This document shows, one piece after another, positions 31,968 to 40,705 of a stretch of DNA of 40,705 nucleotides. The position numbers were made by a program, and so were the translations under genes. The notes beneath the pieces were generated by a model that worked only from the letters and a program-made list of their open reading frames with translations, had not been told where the DNA came from and searched no databases. Every line of letters begins with the position of its first letter. Within the stretch, counting starts at the first letter, position 1. The DNA is taken from positions 1 to 40,705 of the forward strand of contig JAUSKU010000105.1 of assembly GCA_030646755.1 (NCBI GenBank). The letters are read 5' to 3'. This stretch comes from Deltaproteobacteria bacterium. Lineage in GTDB: Bacteria > Desulfobacterota > JAENJC01.

Positions 31968-32062
31968 TTGTCATTCTGAGCAAAGCGAAGGATCTCGTTT
32001 TTTTCTGCTCAGGATAAACTCCGCGAAGAATCTAAGACCCTTCGTTTTACTCAGGGTGACAA
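31968..32062. repeat. TTGTCATTCTGAG-type inverted repeat element between fabD and fabG
   Basis: TTGTCATTCTGAGCAAAGCG at 31968-31987 is mirrored, with a few mismatches, by the stretch ending in CTCAGGGTGACAA at 32062. The interior holds a further partial copy (CTCAGGATAAACTCCGCGAAG), and a truncated half copy lies at 31947-31960. This is a known style of dispersed palindromic repeat. It ends one base before the fabD stop codon. Confidence 0.8.
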
Positions 32063-32063
32063 T

Positions 32064-32996
32064 TTAGGTAAGTTGGGCTGCTTGCACTGCCTTTAAGCTA
32101 TCCCCATCTTCAACATTAAACGACTTAAGCTCTTTGTTTATCCTTTTTAAAAGGCCGCAGAGGACCTTTCCCGGCCCTATCTCAATAAAGGCCTCTGTGC
32201 TGTCGGATACCGCCTTTGCAACCGACTCTTCCCAGCGCACAGGGTGGCTGAGCTGTCTAATCAACAAATCGGTAACCTTATCCTTTGAAGGATAGAAGTC
32301 CGCATCCGCATTCGATATGACTGGATATTTTAAATCTTTTACCTCTATCTTTTCAAGCTCTTTTGAAAGCCTTTTCCCGGCTGGTTCCATCAGGGATGAA
32401 TGGGAAGGTGCGCTTACAGATAGCAGGATTGCCTTGGCTCCCCATTCCTTGGCCAGTTCCATGGCCCTTGTTACGGCACCTGCATGCCCGGAGATCACTA
32501 TCTGGCCAGGACAGTTGAAGTTGGCAGGCGCAACAACTTCACCCTTTGAGGCCTCCTTGCAAAGCTGTTCCACCTTGCCCTTTTCCATCCCAAGGATGGC
32601 CGCCATCCCGCCTGTCCCGGCAGGAACGGCCTCGTCCATATATTTACCTCTCGCCCTTACAAGGCGGACGGCGTCACAGAAGGTCAACACCTCCGATGCC
32701 ACCAGGGCCGTATACTCTCCAAGTGAATGCCCTGCAAGCAATAAAGGTTTTAAAGGGGTCTCGGTAGAGAGGACCCTCAGGGCCGCTATACTTGTTGTCA
32801 GTATGGCAGGCTGGGTATTATAAGTCAACTTCAGGTCGCCCTCAGGCCCGCTGAAGCACAGGTCGCTTATCTTTAGCCCCAGGGCCTCATTGGCCTCTTC
32901 ATAGGTCTCTTTTGCAACCTTGAAGTTGTCATAAAGAGACTTCCCCATCCCAACATACTGGGAGCCCTGGCCTGGAAATATAAAAGCAAGTTTCAT
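32064..32996 (-). CDS. fabD: malonyl-CoA:ACP transacylase FabD
   Basis: A 310-residue enzyme. N-terminal FPGQGSQYVGMGKSL, nucleophile Ser91 in GHSLGEYTAL, catalytic His199 in SAPSHSSLM, and the Arg of VRARGKYMDEAV (about 112-116) are all present. It transfers malonyl groups to ACP to feed FabH and FabF. It starts one base after the fabH stop. The C-terminus is usual. A dispersed inverted repeat abuts its stop codon and could end part of the transcript. Confidence 0.96.
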   Translation of the reverse strand: MKLAFIFPGQGSQYVGMGKSLYDNFKVAKETYEEANEALGLKISDLCFSGPEGDLKLTYNTQPAILTTSIAALRVLSTETPLKPLLLAGHSLGEYTALVASEVLTFCDAVRLVRARGKYMDEAVPAGTGGMAAILGMEKGKVEQLCKEASKGEVVAPANFNCPGQIVISGHAGAVTRAMELAKEWGAKAILLSVSAPSHSSLMEPAGKRLSKELEKIEVKDLKYPVISNADADFYPSKDKVTDLLIRQLSHPVRWEESVAKAVSDSTEAFIEIGPGKVLCGLLKRINKELKSFNVEDGDSLKAVQAAQLT

Positions 32997-32997
32997 A

Positions 32998-33948
32998 CTA
33001 CCACCTTATCAACGCCGATGCCCAGGTAAAACCCCCGCCAAAGGCATCTAACAGTATCAGGTCACCGTCCTTAACCTTTCCATTCCTTACTGCCTCGTCC
33101 AGGGCTAGGGGGATGGAGGCCGCAGAGGTGTTACCATATTTTTGAAGGTTCATGTAGACCTTGTCCATCGGGACACCGAGGCGTTTTGCGGTTGCCACGA
33201 TGATCCTCTCGTTTGCCTGATGGGGTATGAACCAGTCTAAATCATCACCCTTTAAGCCGTTATGCTCAAGGGCCTCTATTGCCACATCCTCCAGGGCCCT
33301 CACAGCCACCTTGAAGACCTCATTCCCCTGCATCCTTATAAATGTCTTTGCGTTCTCTTCATGGGAAGAGGCGCAAAGGAGCTTCCAGGAAGATCCCTCT
33401 GAGTGCAGGTGGGTCGAAAGAATCCCTCTTTTTCCAGTTGTCTTGGCCAGCACTGCCGCCCCGGCCCCGTCTCCGAAGAGTATGCATGTATTCCTGTCTG
33501 TCCAGTCAGTGATCCTGGAGAATATCTCTGCACCAATGACCAGTGCGTACTTGGAGTGCCCCGATTTTATCAAGCTGTCGGCTACTGAAAGGGCATATAT
33601 AAACCCTGAACATGCAGCTGCTATATCAAAGGATGCCGCCTTATGGGCCTTAAGCTTATTTTGCACAAAACATGCGGTGGATGGAAAGTCCATGTCAGGG
33701 GTAACGGTTGCCACGATGATAGTGTCTATATCATTCGGCTCAATCCCAGCCATCTCCAGCGCCTTTTTTGCAGCCTTGGCAGCCATGTCTGAAGTAGTTT
33801 CCCCTTCGGCTGCTATCCTTCTCTCTTTTATCCCGGTCCTTTCCGTTATCCAGTCATCGCTGGTCTCAATCATCTTCTCCAGGTCATGGTTGGTAAGGAC
33901 CTTCTTCGGGGCGTAAGAGCCGGTTCCTATTATCCTTGAACTGATCAT
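32998..33948 (-). CDS. fabH: beta-ketoacyl-ACP synthase III FabH
   Basis: A 316-residue thiolase-fold enzyme with the catalytic triad Cys113 (AACSGFIYAL), His243 (IPHQANERI) and Asn273 (YGNTSAAS). The N-terminus RIIGTGSYAPKKVLTN and DDWITERTGI are typical. It starts fatty acid synthesis by condensing acyl-CoA with malonyl-ACP. It follows plsX by three bases and precedes fabD by one. Complete. Confidence 0.97.
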   Translation of the reverse strand: MISSRIIGTGSYAPKKVLTNHDLEKMIETSDDWITERTGIKERRIAAEGETTSDMAAKAAKKALEMAGIEPNDIDTIIVATVTPDMDFPSTACFVQNKLKAHKAASFDIAAACSGFIYALSVADSLIKSGHSKYALVIGAEIFSRITDWTDRNTCILFGDGAGAAVLAKTTGKRGILSTHLHSEGSSWKLLCASSHEENAKTFIRMQGNEVFKVAVRALEDVAIEALEHNGLKGDDLDWFIPHQANERIIVATAKRLGVPMDKVYMNLQKYGNTSAASIPLALDEAVRNGKVKDGDLILLDAFGGGFTWASALIRW

Positions 33949-33951
33949 GGA

Positions 33952-34968
33952 TCAGGCCGCCCTCTTTCCCAGTACCTGGGTGTCGCATGTCCTTAGATGG
34001 TCCAGCAATATCTTATTCACCCCGCTGCCGGAGAACTCCTGGGCCACCCTGATGGCATTCTTTATCGCATTGGGGGTTGAGCTCCCGTGGCTTATGATGC
34101 CAACCCCGTCAATCCCGAGGAGGGGAGCGCCGCCGTATTCGGAATAATCCACCTTCTTCTTAAACTTCCTGAAGGCCCCTTTTGAAAGCAGATACCCGAG
34201 CTTTGCAAGGGGGGACTTCAATATCTCTTCCTTAAGCATCTGACTGATGGCGTCAGCAAGTCCTTCGCTGGTCTTAAGGACCACGTTGCCGACAAAACCG
34301 TCACAGACAACAACATCGGCATTCCCTGCGAATATATCCCTACCCTCTATGTAGCCTATGTAATTCATTGGGAGCTGCTTCAGGATGGCGTGGGTCTCCC
34401 TGGTTAGATCTGTCCCCTTGCTCTCCTCTTCCCCGTTGCTGAGTAGTCCGACCCTGGGTCTCTCCTTTTTCAGGATGAACTGGGCATATACATCACCCAT
34501 GACGGCGAACTGTGCGAGATGGAAGGGTTTGCAATCAACATTGGCGCCGACATCCAGAACGACACAGGCGTCCTTTAAGGTGGGCATAACAGTGGCGATG
34601 GCAGGCCTGTCAACGCCCTCCAGCTTTCTAAGGACAAACATGGCCGTTGCCATGGCTGCCCCGGAGTTACCGGCGCTCACAACGGCATCTGCCTCCCCGT
34701 TTTTCACGAGTTCGAAGGCGACCCTCATGGAGGAGTCCCTCTTTCTCAATGCCTTTGACGGGGACTCCTCCATCCCTATCACCTCAGAGGCATGCCTTAT
34801 AGATATGGGGAGGTTACCTACGTTACGGCTGGAGAGCTCTTTTTCGACGGTATCCCTGTCACCGACCAGGATCACATGGGACCCGTACTCCTTTGCTGCG
34901 AGGACAGCGCCCTCAACCTCTACGTGAGGCGCATGGTCGCCGCCCATGGCATCCAAAGCTATCTTCAA
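33952..34968 (-). CDS. plsX: phosphate acyltransferase PlsX
   Basis: A 338-residue protein beginning [14 protein letters not shown], the PlsX hallmark, with [25 protein letters not shown] and [14 protein letters not shown] further on. PlsX makes acyl-phosphate from acyl-ACP, the acyl donor for PlsY in phospholipid synthesis, and sits at the membrane surface. It follows rpmF by one base and precedes fabH by three. Length and motifs are normal. Confidence 0.97.
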   Translation of the reverse strand: MKIALDAMGGDHAPHVEVEGAVLAAKEYGSHVILVGDRDTVEKELSSRNVGNLPISIRHASEVIGMEESPSKALRKRDSSMRVAFELVKNGEADAVVSAGNSGAAMATAMFVLRKLEGVDRPAIATVMPTLKDACVVLDVGANVDCKPFHLAQFAVMGDVYAQFILKKERPRVGLLSNGEEESKGTDLTRETHAILKQLPMNYIGYIEGRDIFAGNADVVVCDGFVGNVVLKTSEGLADAISQMLKEEILKSPLAKLGYLLSKGAFRKFKKKVDYSEYGGAPLLGIDGVGIISHGSSTPNAIKNAIRVAQEFSGSGVNKILLDHLRTCDTQVLGKRAA

Positions 34969-34969
34969 G

Positions 34970-35152
34970 CTATACCTCTATTACAGGCAGGACTTCCTTA
35001 CCCTTGTAAAAACCGCACTTCAGGCATAGGCGGTGGGGGAGCTTAGGCTCTCCGCACTGTGGACAGTTGCTGAAGTTGGGGGCAAAGAGCTTCACATGGG
35101 TACGCCTCTTGTCCCTTCTTGATTTCGAGTGTCTCCATTTAGGATTTGGCAT
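34970..35152 (-). CDS. rpmF: 50S ribosomal protein L32
   Basis: A 60-residue basic protein, [19 protein letters not shown], with a four-cysteine zinc ribbon (C30, C33, C43, C46). It is the zinc-containing form of L32. The location between yceD and plsX is conserved in bacteria and links ribosome and lipid synthesis. The gap to yceD is 29 bases. Confidence 0.97.
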   Translation of the reverse strand: MPNPKWRHSKSRRDKRRTHVKLFAPNFSNCPQCGEPKLPHRLCLKCGFYKGKEVLPVIEV

Positions 35153-35181
35153 TTTATCTCTCCTTCTTTATTTTTTACAGT

Positions 35182-35715
35182 TTAATCCTTTTTTATCTTT
35201 AAATCCATGAGTGCTGCCAATCTTAAATCTACCGGGCCTTTTTGGCATCCGCAGTCACCTAAGTTCAGGTTGGCCCCGCATCTTGGGCAAAGCCCCTTAC
35301 AATCCTCTCTGCATAAGGCCTTCATCGGCAATGCAAGAGCTAATTGCTCCTGTACCAGGGCCGTGATAGCTATCTCTCCGCCGGTATAATAGTGTATGTC
35401 CGCACTATCCGTTGAGAGCTCTTCCTCTTCTTCCATTTCTTCCACAGGAAGACAGTCGTAGAAAAAGTCATGACCTACGTCTTCTGTTATCTCTACAAGG
35501 CATCTGCTGCATGCCATGGACGCAGTACCCTGAAGCCTGCCTCTTACCGACACGCCGCCCGATGTTTTTTTTACAACAAGGTTTACATGAACAGGGCCGC
35601 TGACCTTCGCCGCTGTCCCTACTTCTTCTTTTTCCAGGTAATGGAAAGAATCGACGGGCTCTTCGAACCCCCTCTCCAATCCCTCATCAGGGATCTGATC
35701 TACATAAATCTTCAT
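35182..35715 (-). CDS. yceD: YceD/DUF177 family protein
   Basis: A 177-residue protein with the DUF177 signatures CSRCLVEITEDV (about 90-101) and a Cys-rich end CREDCKGLCPRCGANLNLGDCGC (about 137-159). The core resembles other YceD proteins, implicated in ribosome (23S rRNA) biogenesis. It begins the operon yceD-rpmF-plsX-fabHDG-acpP-fabF. Its ATG lies about 17 bases from the predicted transcript start and has only a weak ribosome site. The cysteine pairs may bind zinc. Confidence 0.92.
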   Translation of the reverse strand: MKIYVDQIPDEGLERGFEEPVDSFHYLEKEEVGTAAKVSGPVHVNLVVKKTSGGVSVRGRLQGTASMACSRCLVEITEDVGHDFFYDCLPVEEMEEEEELSTDSADIHYYTGGEIAITALVQEQLALALPMKALCREDCKGLCPRCGANLNLGDCGCQKGPVDLRLAALMDLKIKKD

Positions 35716-35738
35716 AGGCTTTTATAAAGAAAGTTACT

Positions 35739-35767
35739 AATATATATAAGGGGTTACCCTTTGTCAA
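35739..35767 (-). promoter_or_regulatory. strong promoter of the yceD-rpmF-plsX-fab operon
   Basis: On the minus strand TTGACA (35767-35762) and TATATT (35744-35739) are separated by exactly 17 bases. The spacer holds the inverted repeat GGGT-T-ACCC (35751-35759), a possible operator. The predicted start is near 35732, 17 bases before the yceD ATG. Confidence 0.75.
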
Positions 35768-35915
35768 GTTAATAAATCCCCTCATTGTGGTGCATCCGTC
35801 TTCAGCATTAAAGGAGATTGTTGCTTGCCAAGGCAGGGTATTTTTGATAATTTAACAAGGTCTATGTCGTGAGATGTAAACCTTAATTCGTGAGTTATAA
35901 TTTTAGGGAGGTTTT

Positions 35916-36677
35916 ATGGCTTTTACCGTAGCTATGGCAGGTAAGGGAGGGGTAGGGAAAACGACCCTCTGCGGATTCCTGATAAGGTATCTTATTGAAA
36001 AAAGGAAGGGTCCGATCCTTGCGGTCGATGCCGATGCCAATTCAAACCTGCATGAGGTCTTAGGCGTAAGCGTTGGACAGCAGGTGGGGACCATAAGGGA
36101 GGATTCAAAGCACAGGGCCAGGAAGGAGGAGCTTGCCGGCGTTGCCAATGTGGACAACATGGAACTGATGATAAATCAGGCCCTTATAGAGGCAAAGGGG
36201 TTCGACCTCATATCTATGGGGAGACCAGAGGGGCCCGGATGTTATTGCTTTCCGAACCATGTGATAAGAAGGTTTATGGACAAGCTTTCTGACAACTACC
36301 CTTATGTCGTCATGGACAACGAGGCCGGGCTTGAGCACCTCAGCCGCAGGACTACCCAGGATACAGATCTGATGTTGATAGTAAGCGACCCTTCTGCAAG
36401 AAGCCTTAGGACGGTTGGAAGGGTCAATGAGCTTGTTAAGGAGCTGGAACTAAGGGTTCACAGGATCGGGTTGATAGTAAACAGGGTGACAGGAGACCTC
36501 CCGCAGGAGAGCCGAGAGGTGATAAAGGGGTTGGGCATCGACCTTTTCGGAGTTGTGCAGTCCGATGAAGTGCTTGCGGCATATGATCTTAACAACAGGC
36601 CTTTAATTGAGCTTCCTGCTGAGGATGCCGCGCTCAAAACGGCCTATTCCATATTTGACGCCATTAATATCCCCTGA
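35916..36677 (+). CDS. cooC: CooC-type nickel-insertion ATPase
   Basis: A 253-residue MinD/Mrp-type ATPase. The deviant Walker A GKGGVGKTT lies at 9-17, AVDADANSNLHEVLG follows, and the metal motif CYC is at C109-C111 in GPGCYCFPNHV, as in CooC1 and its relatives, which bind nickel at the dimer interface and load CO dehydrogenase. VMDNEAGLEHLSRRT and VNRVTG complete the family pattern. AGGGAGG precedes the ATG. It stands between the divergent fab operon and the convergent signalling genes, without cooS or acs genes in the window. It pairs in function with cooT and the Cbi importer. Confidence 0.93.
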   Translation: MAFTVAMAGKGGVGKTTLCGFLIRYLIEKRKGPILAVDADANSNLHEVLGVSVGQQVGTIREDSKHRARKEELAGVANVDNMELMINQALIEAKGFDLISMGRPEGPGCYCFPNHVIRRFMDKLSDNYPYVVMDNEAGLEHLSRRTTQDTDLMLIVSDPSARSLRTVGRVNELVKELELRVHRIGLIVNRVTGDLPQESREVIKGLGIDLFGVVQSDEVLAAYDLNNRPLIELPAEDAALKTAYSIFDAINIP

Positions 36678-36694
36678 TTGCCCGGCTTTGGATA

Positions 36695-38101
36695 TTAACT
36701 GACCGCCTTCTCGAAGTAATCGAATACGAAAGGGTCAAAGTGGGTGCCGTTGGACTCCTTCATGATCCGTATCGCCTCCTCTTTTGGAAAGGCCTTTCTG
36801 TACGGCCTGTCAGTCGTAAGGGCATCATAGTAATCGGCTATGGCGATTATCCTTGATGGGACAGGAATATCCTCTCCCTTCAGGTTCGATGGGTATCCGG
36901 TCCCGTCATATTTCTCATGGTGATGGCATATCCATGTGGCTATCTCCCTGAGCTTCTCGATGTGTTCAATCATCTTTGCCCCGGCTACAGGGTGTTCCTT
37001 CATCCTGTCTACCTCAGTTGGCTCAAGTTTCCCGTGCTTATGAAGTATATCCTCCGGCGTCCCTATCTTTCCTATATCATGAAGAAGGGCCGCCAGCCTT
37101 ACCCAGTTTGCAGTCTCCGGGGGAAGCCCCAGCATCTTTGCGACAGCAACAGATATCTCGGATACCCTCTTTGAATGTCCGTAAGTATAAGGGTCCTTGG
37201 CGTCGATGGCCAGGGAGAATACCTCCGCCGTGCTGAAAAGCATCTCGTGTATCTCGTCAAACAGGAGGGCTTTTTTTATGGAAACGGCGCACGCTGAAGC
37301 TATGCCTGAGATAAGCTTTATCTCTGTTGTGTAGAACTCCTCTCCGTTTAACTTGTCACTCGCTATGACGGCCCCTATTACAGTCTCCTCCACAATAAGG
37401 GGGACTATTAGAACGCCGGTTACAGGGTATGGAAACCCCTCAAACCGCGCATCCTTATGGACATCGCATACCGTTATGGCCTCCTTTTTCTCAAAGACAA
37501 ATCCTATCAGGCCCCTGTCCGTCGCCAATGGCGTGGTTGATGCCCTGCTCGCATCCCTCCCCAGGGAAACCTTGGGGAAAAGGAGCGACATCTTTACCTG
37601 GGGCTTGGGTACGACCTTGGCGCCCATTGTCGGCAAGGGGCCTGTCGGCATATCAATGACAAGCATTATGGAGACGTTGTTTGAAGGGCAGATGGTCATG
37701 ACCTCCTCGGCAATGACATTGCATATCTTGTCCACATTAAGCCCTGCCCCGAGCCTTGAAGAAAGCCTCCATAAGAGGGAGAGCTCTTCATAGTTTCTTG
37801 CCACCTCCCCTGAAAGGCTCTCTATCTCATAACCCATCTCCGCCATCTCCGAGAGGTTCTGACAGATAAGACCCAGATGGTTTTCAGCCCCCCCTGTTGG
37901 TATTCCGACATGGCCGAGCATTGAGTCTCTTACATTCAGAGGAACCATGTTCAGCTCGGGGACAATGGCATCCTCAGGGAACTTTAAAATGACCTCTTTA
38001 TCTTTGCCTAAAAAAAAGACCGCCGTATCAAATGCCTCTGAATATCCCTTAAGAAGCCTGTTCAGTTTTTCGGATGGAATGTACTCAAATATCTTTGGCA
38101 T
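36695..38101 (-). CDS. GAF-HD-GYP cyclic-di-GMP phosphodiesterase
   Basis: A 468-residue cytosolic protein. Residues about 118-280 form a GAF domain (ICNVIAEEVMTICPS through IASACAVSIKKA). A C-terminal HD-GYP domain has H309, HD at 341-342 (ALLHDIGKIGTPEDIL), HHHEKYDGTGYP at 393-404 (GYP 402-404), and the closing YDALTTDRPYR. All expected metal ligands are present. It hydrolyses c-di-GMP in response to a GAF-bound ligand. The gene starts one base after the histidine-kinase stop, so it is the last gene of a three-gene signalling operon. Confidence 0.93.
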   Translation of the reverse strand: MPKIFEYIPSEKLNRLLKGYSEAFDTAVFFLGKDKEVILKFPEDAIVPELNMVPLNVRDSMLGHVGIPTGGAENHLGLICQNLSEMAEMGYEIESLSGEVARNYEELSLLWRLSSRLGAGLNVDKICNVIAEEVMTICPSNNVSIMLVIDMPTGPLPTMGAKVVPKPQVKMSLLFPKVSLGRDASRASTTPLATDRGLIGFVFEKKEAITVCDVHKDARFEGFPYPVTGVLIVPLIVEETVIGAVIASDKLNGEEFYTTEIKLISGIASACAVSIKKALLFDEIHEMLFSTAEVFSLAIDAKDPYTYGHSKRVSEISVAVAKMLGLPPETANWVRLAALLHDIGKIGTPEDILHKHGKLEPTEVDRMKEHPVAGAKMIEHIEKLREIATWICHHHEKYDGTGYPSNLKGEDIPVPSRIIAIADYYDALTTDRPYRKAFPKEEAIRIMKESNGTHFDPFVFDYFEKAVS

Positions 38102-38102
38102 C

Positions 38103-39929
38103 TTAGACCATTCCCTTCAGGCTTTCGATCAACTTGTTCAACCCTTTCCCATATTCGGAGGAATTCAGCCCCACACACTTTATGTCCCTTATTAATATGT
38201 TAAGGGTAAGAAGGAGAGGGACCTTTTTTGTTGCCTGATTAGCACGGAGAGAACTGATTGTCATGTATACCTGGTCCCTCGATAAACTGCCTATTATTAT
38301 CATATCCGGTGGTTTTGTCCCGTTAATGGATTTAACATCAGGCACTATAACAGTTTCAAAGCCGCTGGCGCCGACAAGGAGCTGAAAATTCCTCGCCTCC
38401 TCGGGGTCATCTGAGATTATCAATACCCTTCCTGTCTTCTTTTGGGAGACCTCCTTTATGGTTGAAAGTATCTGGTTCTTGTCAAGTGGCTTGGATATGT
38501 AGCCGTTGACCGCCACCTGAAGCCCGCTTTTTTCATCGTTGATAACCGAGACAAGGAAGAGAGGTATCCCCTGAACCCTTGAGAATGTCCTGAGTTTGTC
38601 AAATTCATCCTCGCTCTTAGGGTCCCCCATTATAATAGCGTCCAGCTTTCTGGCCTTTGCCACCTCCAATGCCGTATTTATGCTCCCGGCCCCAAGGGTG
38701 CTGTATCCGAGGGATTCCAAGGCAGACCTCATGATCTGCCTTACAGGCACGGAATCATCCAAGACCAGTACCTGCCTTCCGGCTATCTCTGCAAACTCGC
38801 CTATCCCTCTATATTCATCCGCTACAGCCGCACCCTTGGGAAGGGTAAAGAAGAAGGTGCTTCCCTTCCCGAGCTGGCTCTCGGCCCAGATCTTCCCACC
38901 GTGGGCCTCAACGATCTTTTTTGAGATGCTCAGCCCCAATCCCGAACCCTTGGGCCTTCCTGTCAGGTCATCTCCTATCCTGTAGAACTCATCGAATATC
39001 TTTTCCTTCTCTTCAGGATAGACCCCCTCTCCGGTATCGGAGACATACAGCCTTATCTCATTGGGCATATCTTCGGCTCCCACCGTAATTTTCCCCTGAG
39101 ATGTAAATTTTATGGCATTGCTCACAAGGTTCAAGAGGACCTGAAGTATCTTGTTTCTGTCGCCTTTTATCGGCGGGAGCTTCCCGGGAATCTTCTGTTC
39201 CAGAGAAATCCCTTTGTCTTCTGCCAGCAGGAGCATCGTCTTGATTGCCGTATCCGCAACCTCCGCTATGTCTATGGCGTCCATGTGCCACTCTATCTTC
39301 CCGGACTCTATCCTCACTATATCGAGTATCTCATTGGCAAGTTGGGTAAGCCTTTCGCTCTCCTGTTTTATAATTTCCAGGAACTCTTTTCTTGTGTCGG
39401 CATCTATATCTTCATAATTAAGCAGGATCTCTGAAAAAGAGCGGATGGACGAGAGGGGGGACCTTATTTCATGGGATACGCCTGAAATGAAGCGGGTCTT
39501 GTTTTTGTCCAACTCCTGAATGTGGCTGTATCTCTCTGATACGGAATCTACCTCGGACTGCAGGTTCATGATCTTGAGGTTCAGGGAATTGGTCAATGCG
39601 TGATAAGTATCCGCTGTCTTACGAAGGGATTCCCTGTCTTTATTGACTATGTCTGAAAGGCGTCCTGAAACTACTGCCGCCAGAAGGAAGGAGAAGACAT
39701 TAGTTGCCACAAGATAGACATGGTATCCGCCCCCCAACCAGAAAGGTACAAGGGAGTAAAGGATGCTGAAGGCCACGGCTGCCTGAAGGATCGCATTGGA
39801 ATTCAGCAAAGGGATGAGTAAAACCAGTATAGGGTAATAGAGATATCTGAAATGGCTTTCTGCAGCACCCGTAAAAAAAATAATAGGGATGAGGCCGAAA
39901 AGCGCAAGGAAAAGATAAAACCTTTTCAT
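38103..39929 (-). CDS. membrane histidine kinase with two degenerate receiver domains
   Basis: A 608-residue protein. Four to five membrane helices fill residues 4-88. A coiled coil leads to HisKA with H153 ([10 protein letters not shown]), then HATPase with N271, G1 DTGEG at 298-302 and G2 GSGLGL at 328-333. Two response-regulator-like domains follow (about 386-495 and 500-605). Both keep an acidic pair at the first strand (DD 391-392 and 507-508), but the phospho-accepting Asp is replaced: IIMG at 432-435 and IIIG at 544-547. The second also lacks an obvious switch Lys. So the receivers probably bind rather than accept phosphate. Its ATG overlaps the upstream regulator by four bases. Confidence 0.9.
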   Translation of the reverse strand: MKRFYLFLALFGLIPIIFFTGAAESHFRYLYYPILVLLIPLLNSNAILQAAVAFSILYSLVPFWLGGGYHVYLVATNVFSFLLAAVVSGRLSDIVNKDRESLRKTADTYHALTNSLNLKIMNLQSEVDSVSERYSHIQELDKNKTRFISGVSHEIRSPLSSIRSFSEILLNYEDIDADTRKEFLEIIKQESERLTQLANEILDIVRIESGKIEWHMDAIDIAEVADTAIKTMLLLAEDKGISLEQKIPGKLPPIKGDRNKILQVLLNLVSNAIKFTSQGKITVGAEDMPNEIRLYVSDTGEGVYPEEKEKIFDEFYRIGDDLTGRPKGSGLGLSISKKIVEAHGGKIWAESQLGKGSTFFFTLPKGAAVADEYRGIGEFAEIAGRQVLVLDDSVPVRQIMRSALESLGYSTLGAGSINTALEVAKARKLDAIIMGDPKSEDEFDKLRTFSRVQGIPLFLVSVINDEKSGLQVAVNGYISKPLDKNQILSTIKEVSQKKTGRVLIISDDPEEARNFQLLVGASGFETVIVPDVKSINGTKPPDMIIIGSLSRDQVYMTISSLRANQATKKVPLLLTLNILIRDIKCVGLNSSEYGKGLNKLIESLKGMV

Positions 39930-40294
39930 TTGGGGACTCCGAGGATAGTCCGGATCTTGGTCACTATTTCCTTCGGGCTGAAGGGCTTCGACATAAATTC
40001 ATTGGCCCCTTCCTTTATCGCCCTTTCCTTATCTATCTCCTGACCCTTGCCCGTCAACAGTATCACGTAACTCTCTTTCAGCTCATTGTCTGATTTTATC
40101 GCCCTACAGGTATTGAACCCGTTAAGTTTGGGCATCATAACGTCAAGTAAGATCACCTTTGGCTTTAGCTCCCTGGCCTTTTTCAGTCCCTCTTCGCCGT
40201 TTGATGCAACCTCCACCTGAAAACCCTCCTTTCTCAGTACAAAGGAGAGGGAGCGCTGTATGTAAGGTTCGTCATCTACTACAAGTATATCCAT
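39926..40294 (-). CDS. single-domain response regulator
   Basis: 122 residues from the ATG at 40294, preferred because GGAG lies 10 bases upstream, over an ATG 15 bases earlier. It is a CheY-like receiver: [11 protein letters not shown] acidic pair, phospho-acceptor Asp in [12 protein letters not shown], Thr in ILLTGKG, and Lys in [10 protein letters not shown]. No output domain is fused. It is the first gene of the operon and overlaps the kinase gene by four bases; the kinase is its likely partner, passing a signal to the HD-GYP enzyme downstream. Confidence 0.95.
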   Translation of the reverse strand: MDILVVDDEPYIQRSLSFVLRKEGFQVEVASNGEEGLKKARELKPKVILLDVMMPKLNGFNTCRAIKSDNELKESYVILLTGKGQEIDKERAIKEGANEFMSKPFSPKEIVTKIRTILGVPK

Positions 40295-40340
40295 AATATC
40301 CGTCTCCATATTCAGTTTTTATTTATCCTAAATTCCTCAG

Positions 40341-40514
40341 TTGGACACAGATAAGTGCCGATAACCAAAAGTAGGCGCTTCTAAGCGACACTGATAAAAT
40401 ATTTACTTAAAGCTGTAACCCTTCAAGTGATTCAATTTTTATCATTAAGTCCTTGAAAAATCTGTGCAAATCTGTGTAAATCCGTGTCCAAATGCTTTTT
40501 TAGGTTTATCAGTG
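40341..40514. repeat. interleaved inverted repeats in a 315-base gene-free stretch
   Basis: The gene-free stretch 40310-40624 holds two interleaved inverted repeats: TTGGACACAGAT (40341-40352) against ATCCGTGTCCAA (40480-40491), and CACTGATAAA (40389-40398) against TTTATCAGTG (40505-40514). Direct repeats of AAATCTGTG lie at 40459-40480. It looks like a decayed mobile or REP-like element. Nothing else is seen there. Confidence 0.5.
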
Positions 40515-40624
40515 TTTACTCGAAATGCCCGGGGCATACCTTGTCATCCTGTTTCTCCCATCTTCCTTATTCCATTTCTAATTCAAATATGTAATAATGG
40601 TCTCATCCCATTGGAGGTGAGACT

Positions 40625-40705
40625 ATGGCACGAATTGCAAGTGGCAAAAAGTTGCTTGAAAAAGCAAGGGAATGTTTGGCAAAAGCCCGTACTGTTAGCG
40701 AGTTA
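40625..40705 (+). CDS. 5' part of a probable IS630-type transposase (cut by window end)
   Basis: ATG at 40625, preceded by TTGGAGGTGAG, opens a frame that runs past the window end. The 27 visible residues (MARIASGKKLLEKAREC, LAKARTVSEL) resemble the helical N-terminus seen in helix-turn-helix proteins of IS630-like transposases. The match is from memory of the family style and covers little sequence, so another helix-turn-helix protein is possible. Interleaved repeats upstream are consistent with a mobile element. Confidence 0.45.
   Translation, partial: MARIASGKKLLEKARECLAKARTVSEL

Overview
The window looks like chromosome of an anaerobic or CO-metabolising Gram-negative bacterium, in the style of Nitrospirota or Desulfobacterota. 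This is an inference from gene content: CooC- and CooT-type maturation factors for nickel carbon monoxide dehydrogenase, a Cbi/Nik nickel-cobalt importer, outer-membrane barrel and lipoprotein genes, and many AGG and ATA codons. No rRNA, tRNA or CRISPR array was seen.

Layout. (1) 190-3473 (+): DUF3842-cooT, then cbiM-cbiQ-cbiO, a metal-uptake block for nickel enzymes. CbiO has a His-rich tail, and the importer has its own candidate promoter and a structured leader. (2) 3477-4190 (-): crcB fluoride channel and a DUF486 membrane protein. (3) 4246-15733 (-): an accessory island with a DUF1016 nuclease, a damaged small membrane/coiled-coil gene and tiny coupled ORFs, a DUF4325 STAS-like protein, a type III restriction-modification pair (mod, res), two small unknown genes, a Bro-N/DinD-like protein, a STAS-HATPase protein and recQ. 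(4) 15950-17854 (+): a lipoprotein and an outer-membrane barrel protein. (5) 17965-20292 (+): pcrA/uvrD, carrying three in-frame repeat insertions. (6) 20314-21772 (-): a Nudix gene with an amber stop, a Cys-rich protein, and an exported rhodanese with an in-frame UGA exactly where the catalytic cysteine belongs. A stem-loop fitting bacterial SECIS rules follows the UGA, so this is very probably a selenoprotein that ordinary gene calling truncates. (7) 21832-27187 (-): a second defence-like block, AlbA_2/Schlafen-like protein - zinc-ribbon DNA methyltransferase - PD-(D/E)XK nuclease, then a Phd/VapC toxin-antitoxin pair. (8) 27294-29393: nadA (-) and rmuC (+). (9) 29434-35715 (-): the classical yceD-rpmF-plsX-fabH-fabD-fabG-acpP-fabF fatty acid/phospholipid operon behind a strong promoter. 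(10) 35916-36677 (+): cooC. (11) 36695-40294 (-): response regulator - hybrid histidine kinase with two apparently degenerate receivers - HD-GYP phosphodiesterase. (12) 40625-end (+): the start of a probable transposase.

The DNA carries several families of short dispersed palindromes. Four belong to a GTAGRGRCG...CGYCYCTAC type, and two of these lie inside pcrA in the same reading frame, encoding similar decapeptides. Others act as probable gene-end structures (rmuC/fabF, fabD/fabG, res/DUF4325). The strongest candidates for undescribed biology are the selenocysteine rhodanese operon, the AlbA_2-methyltransferase-nuclease operon, and the STAS/HATPase genes bracketing the type III system.
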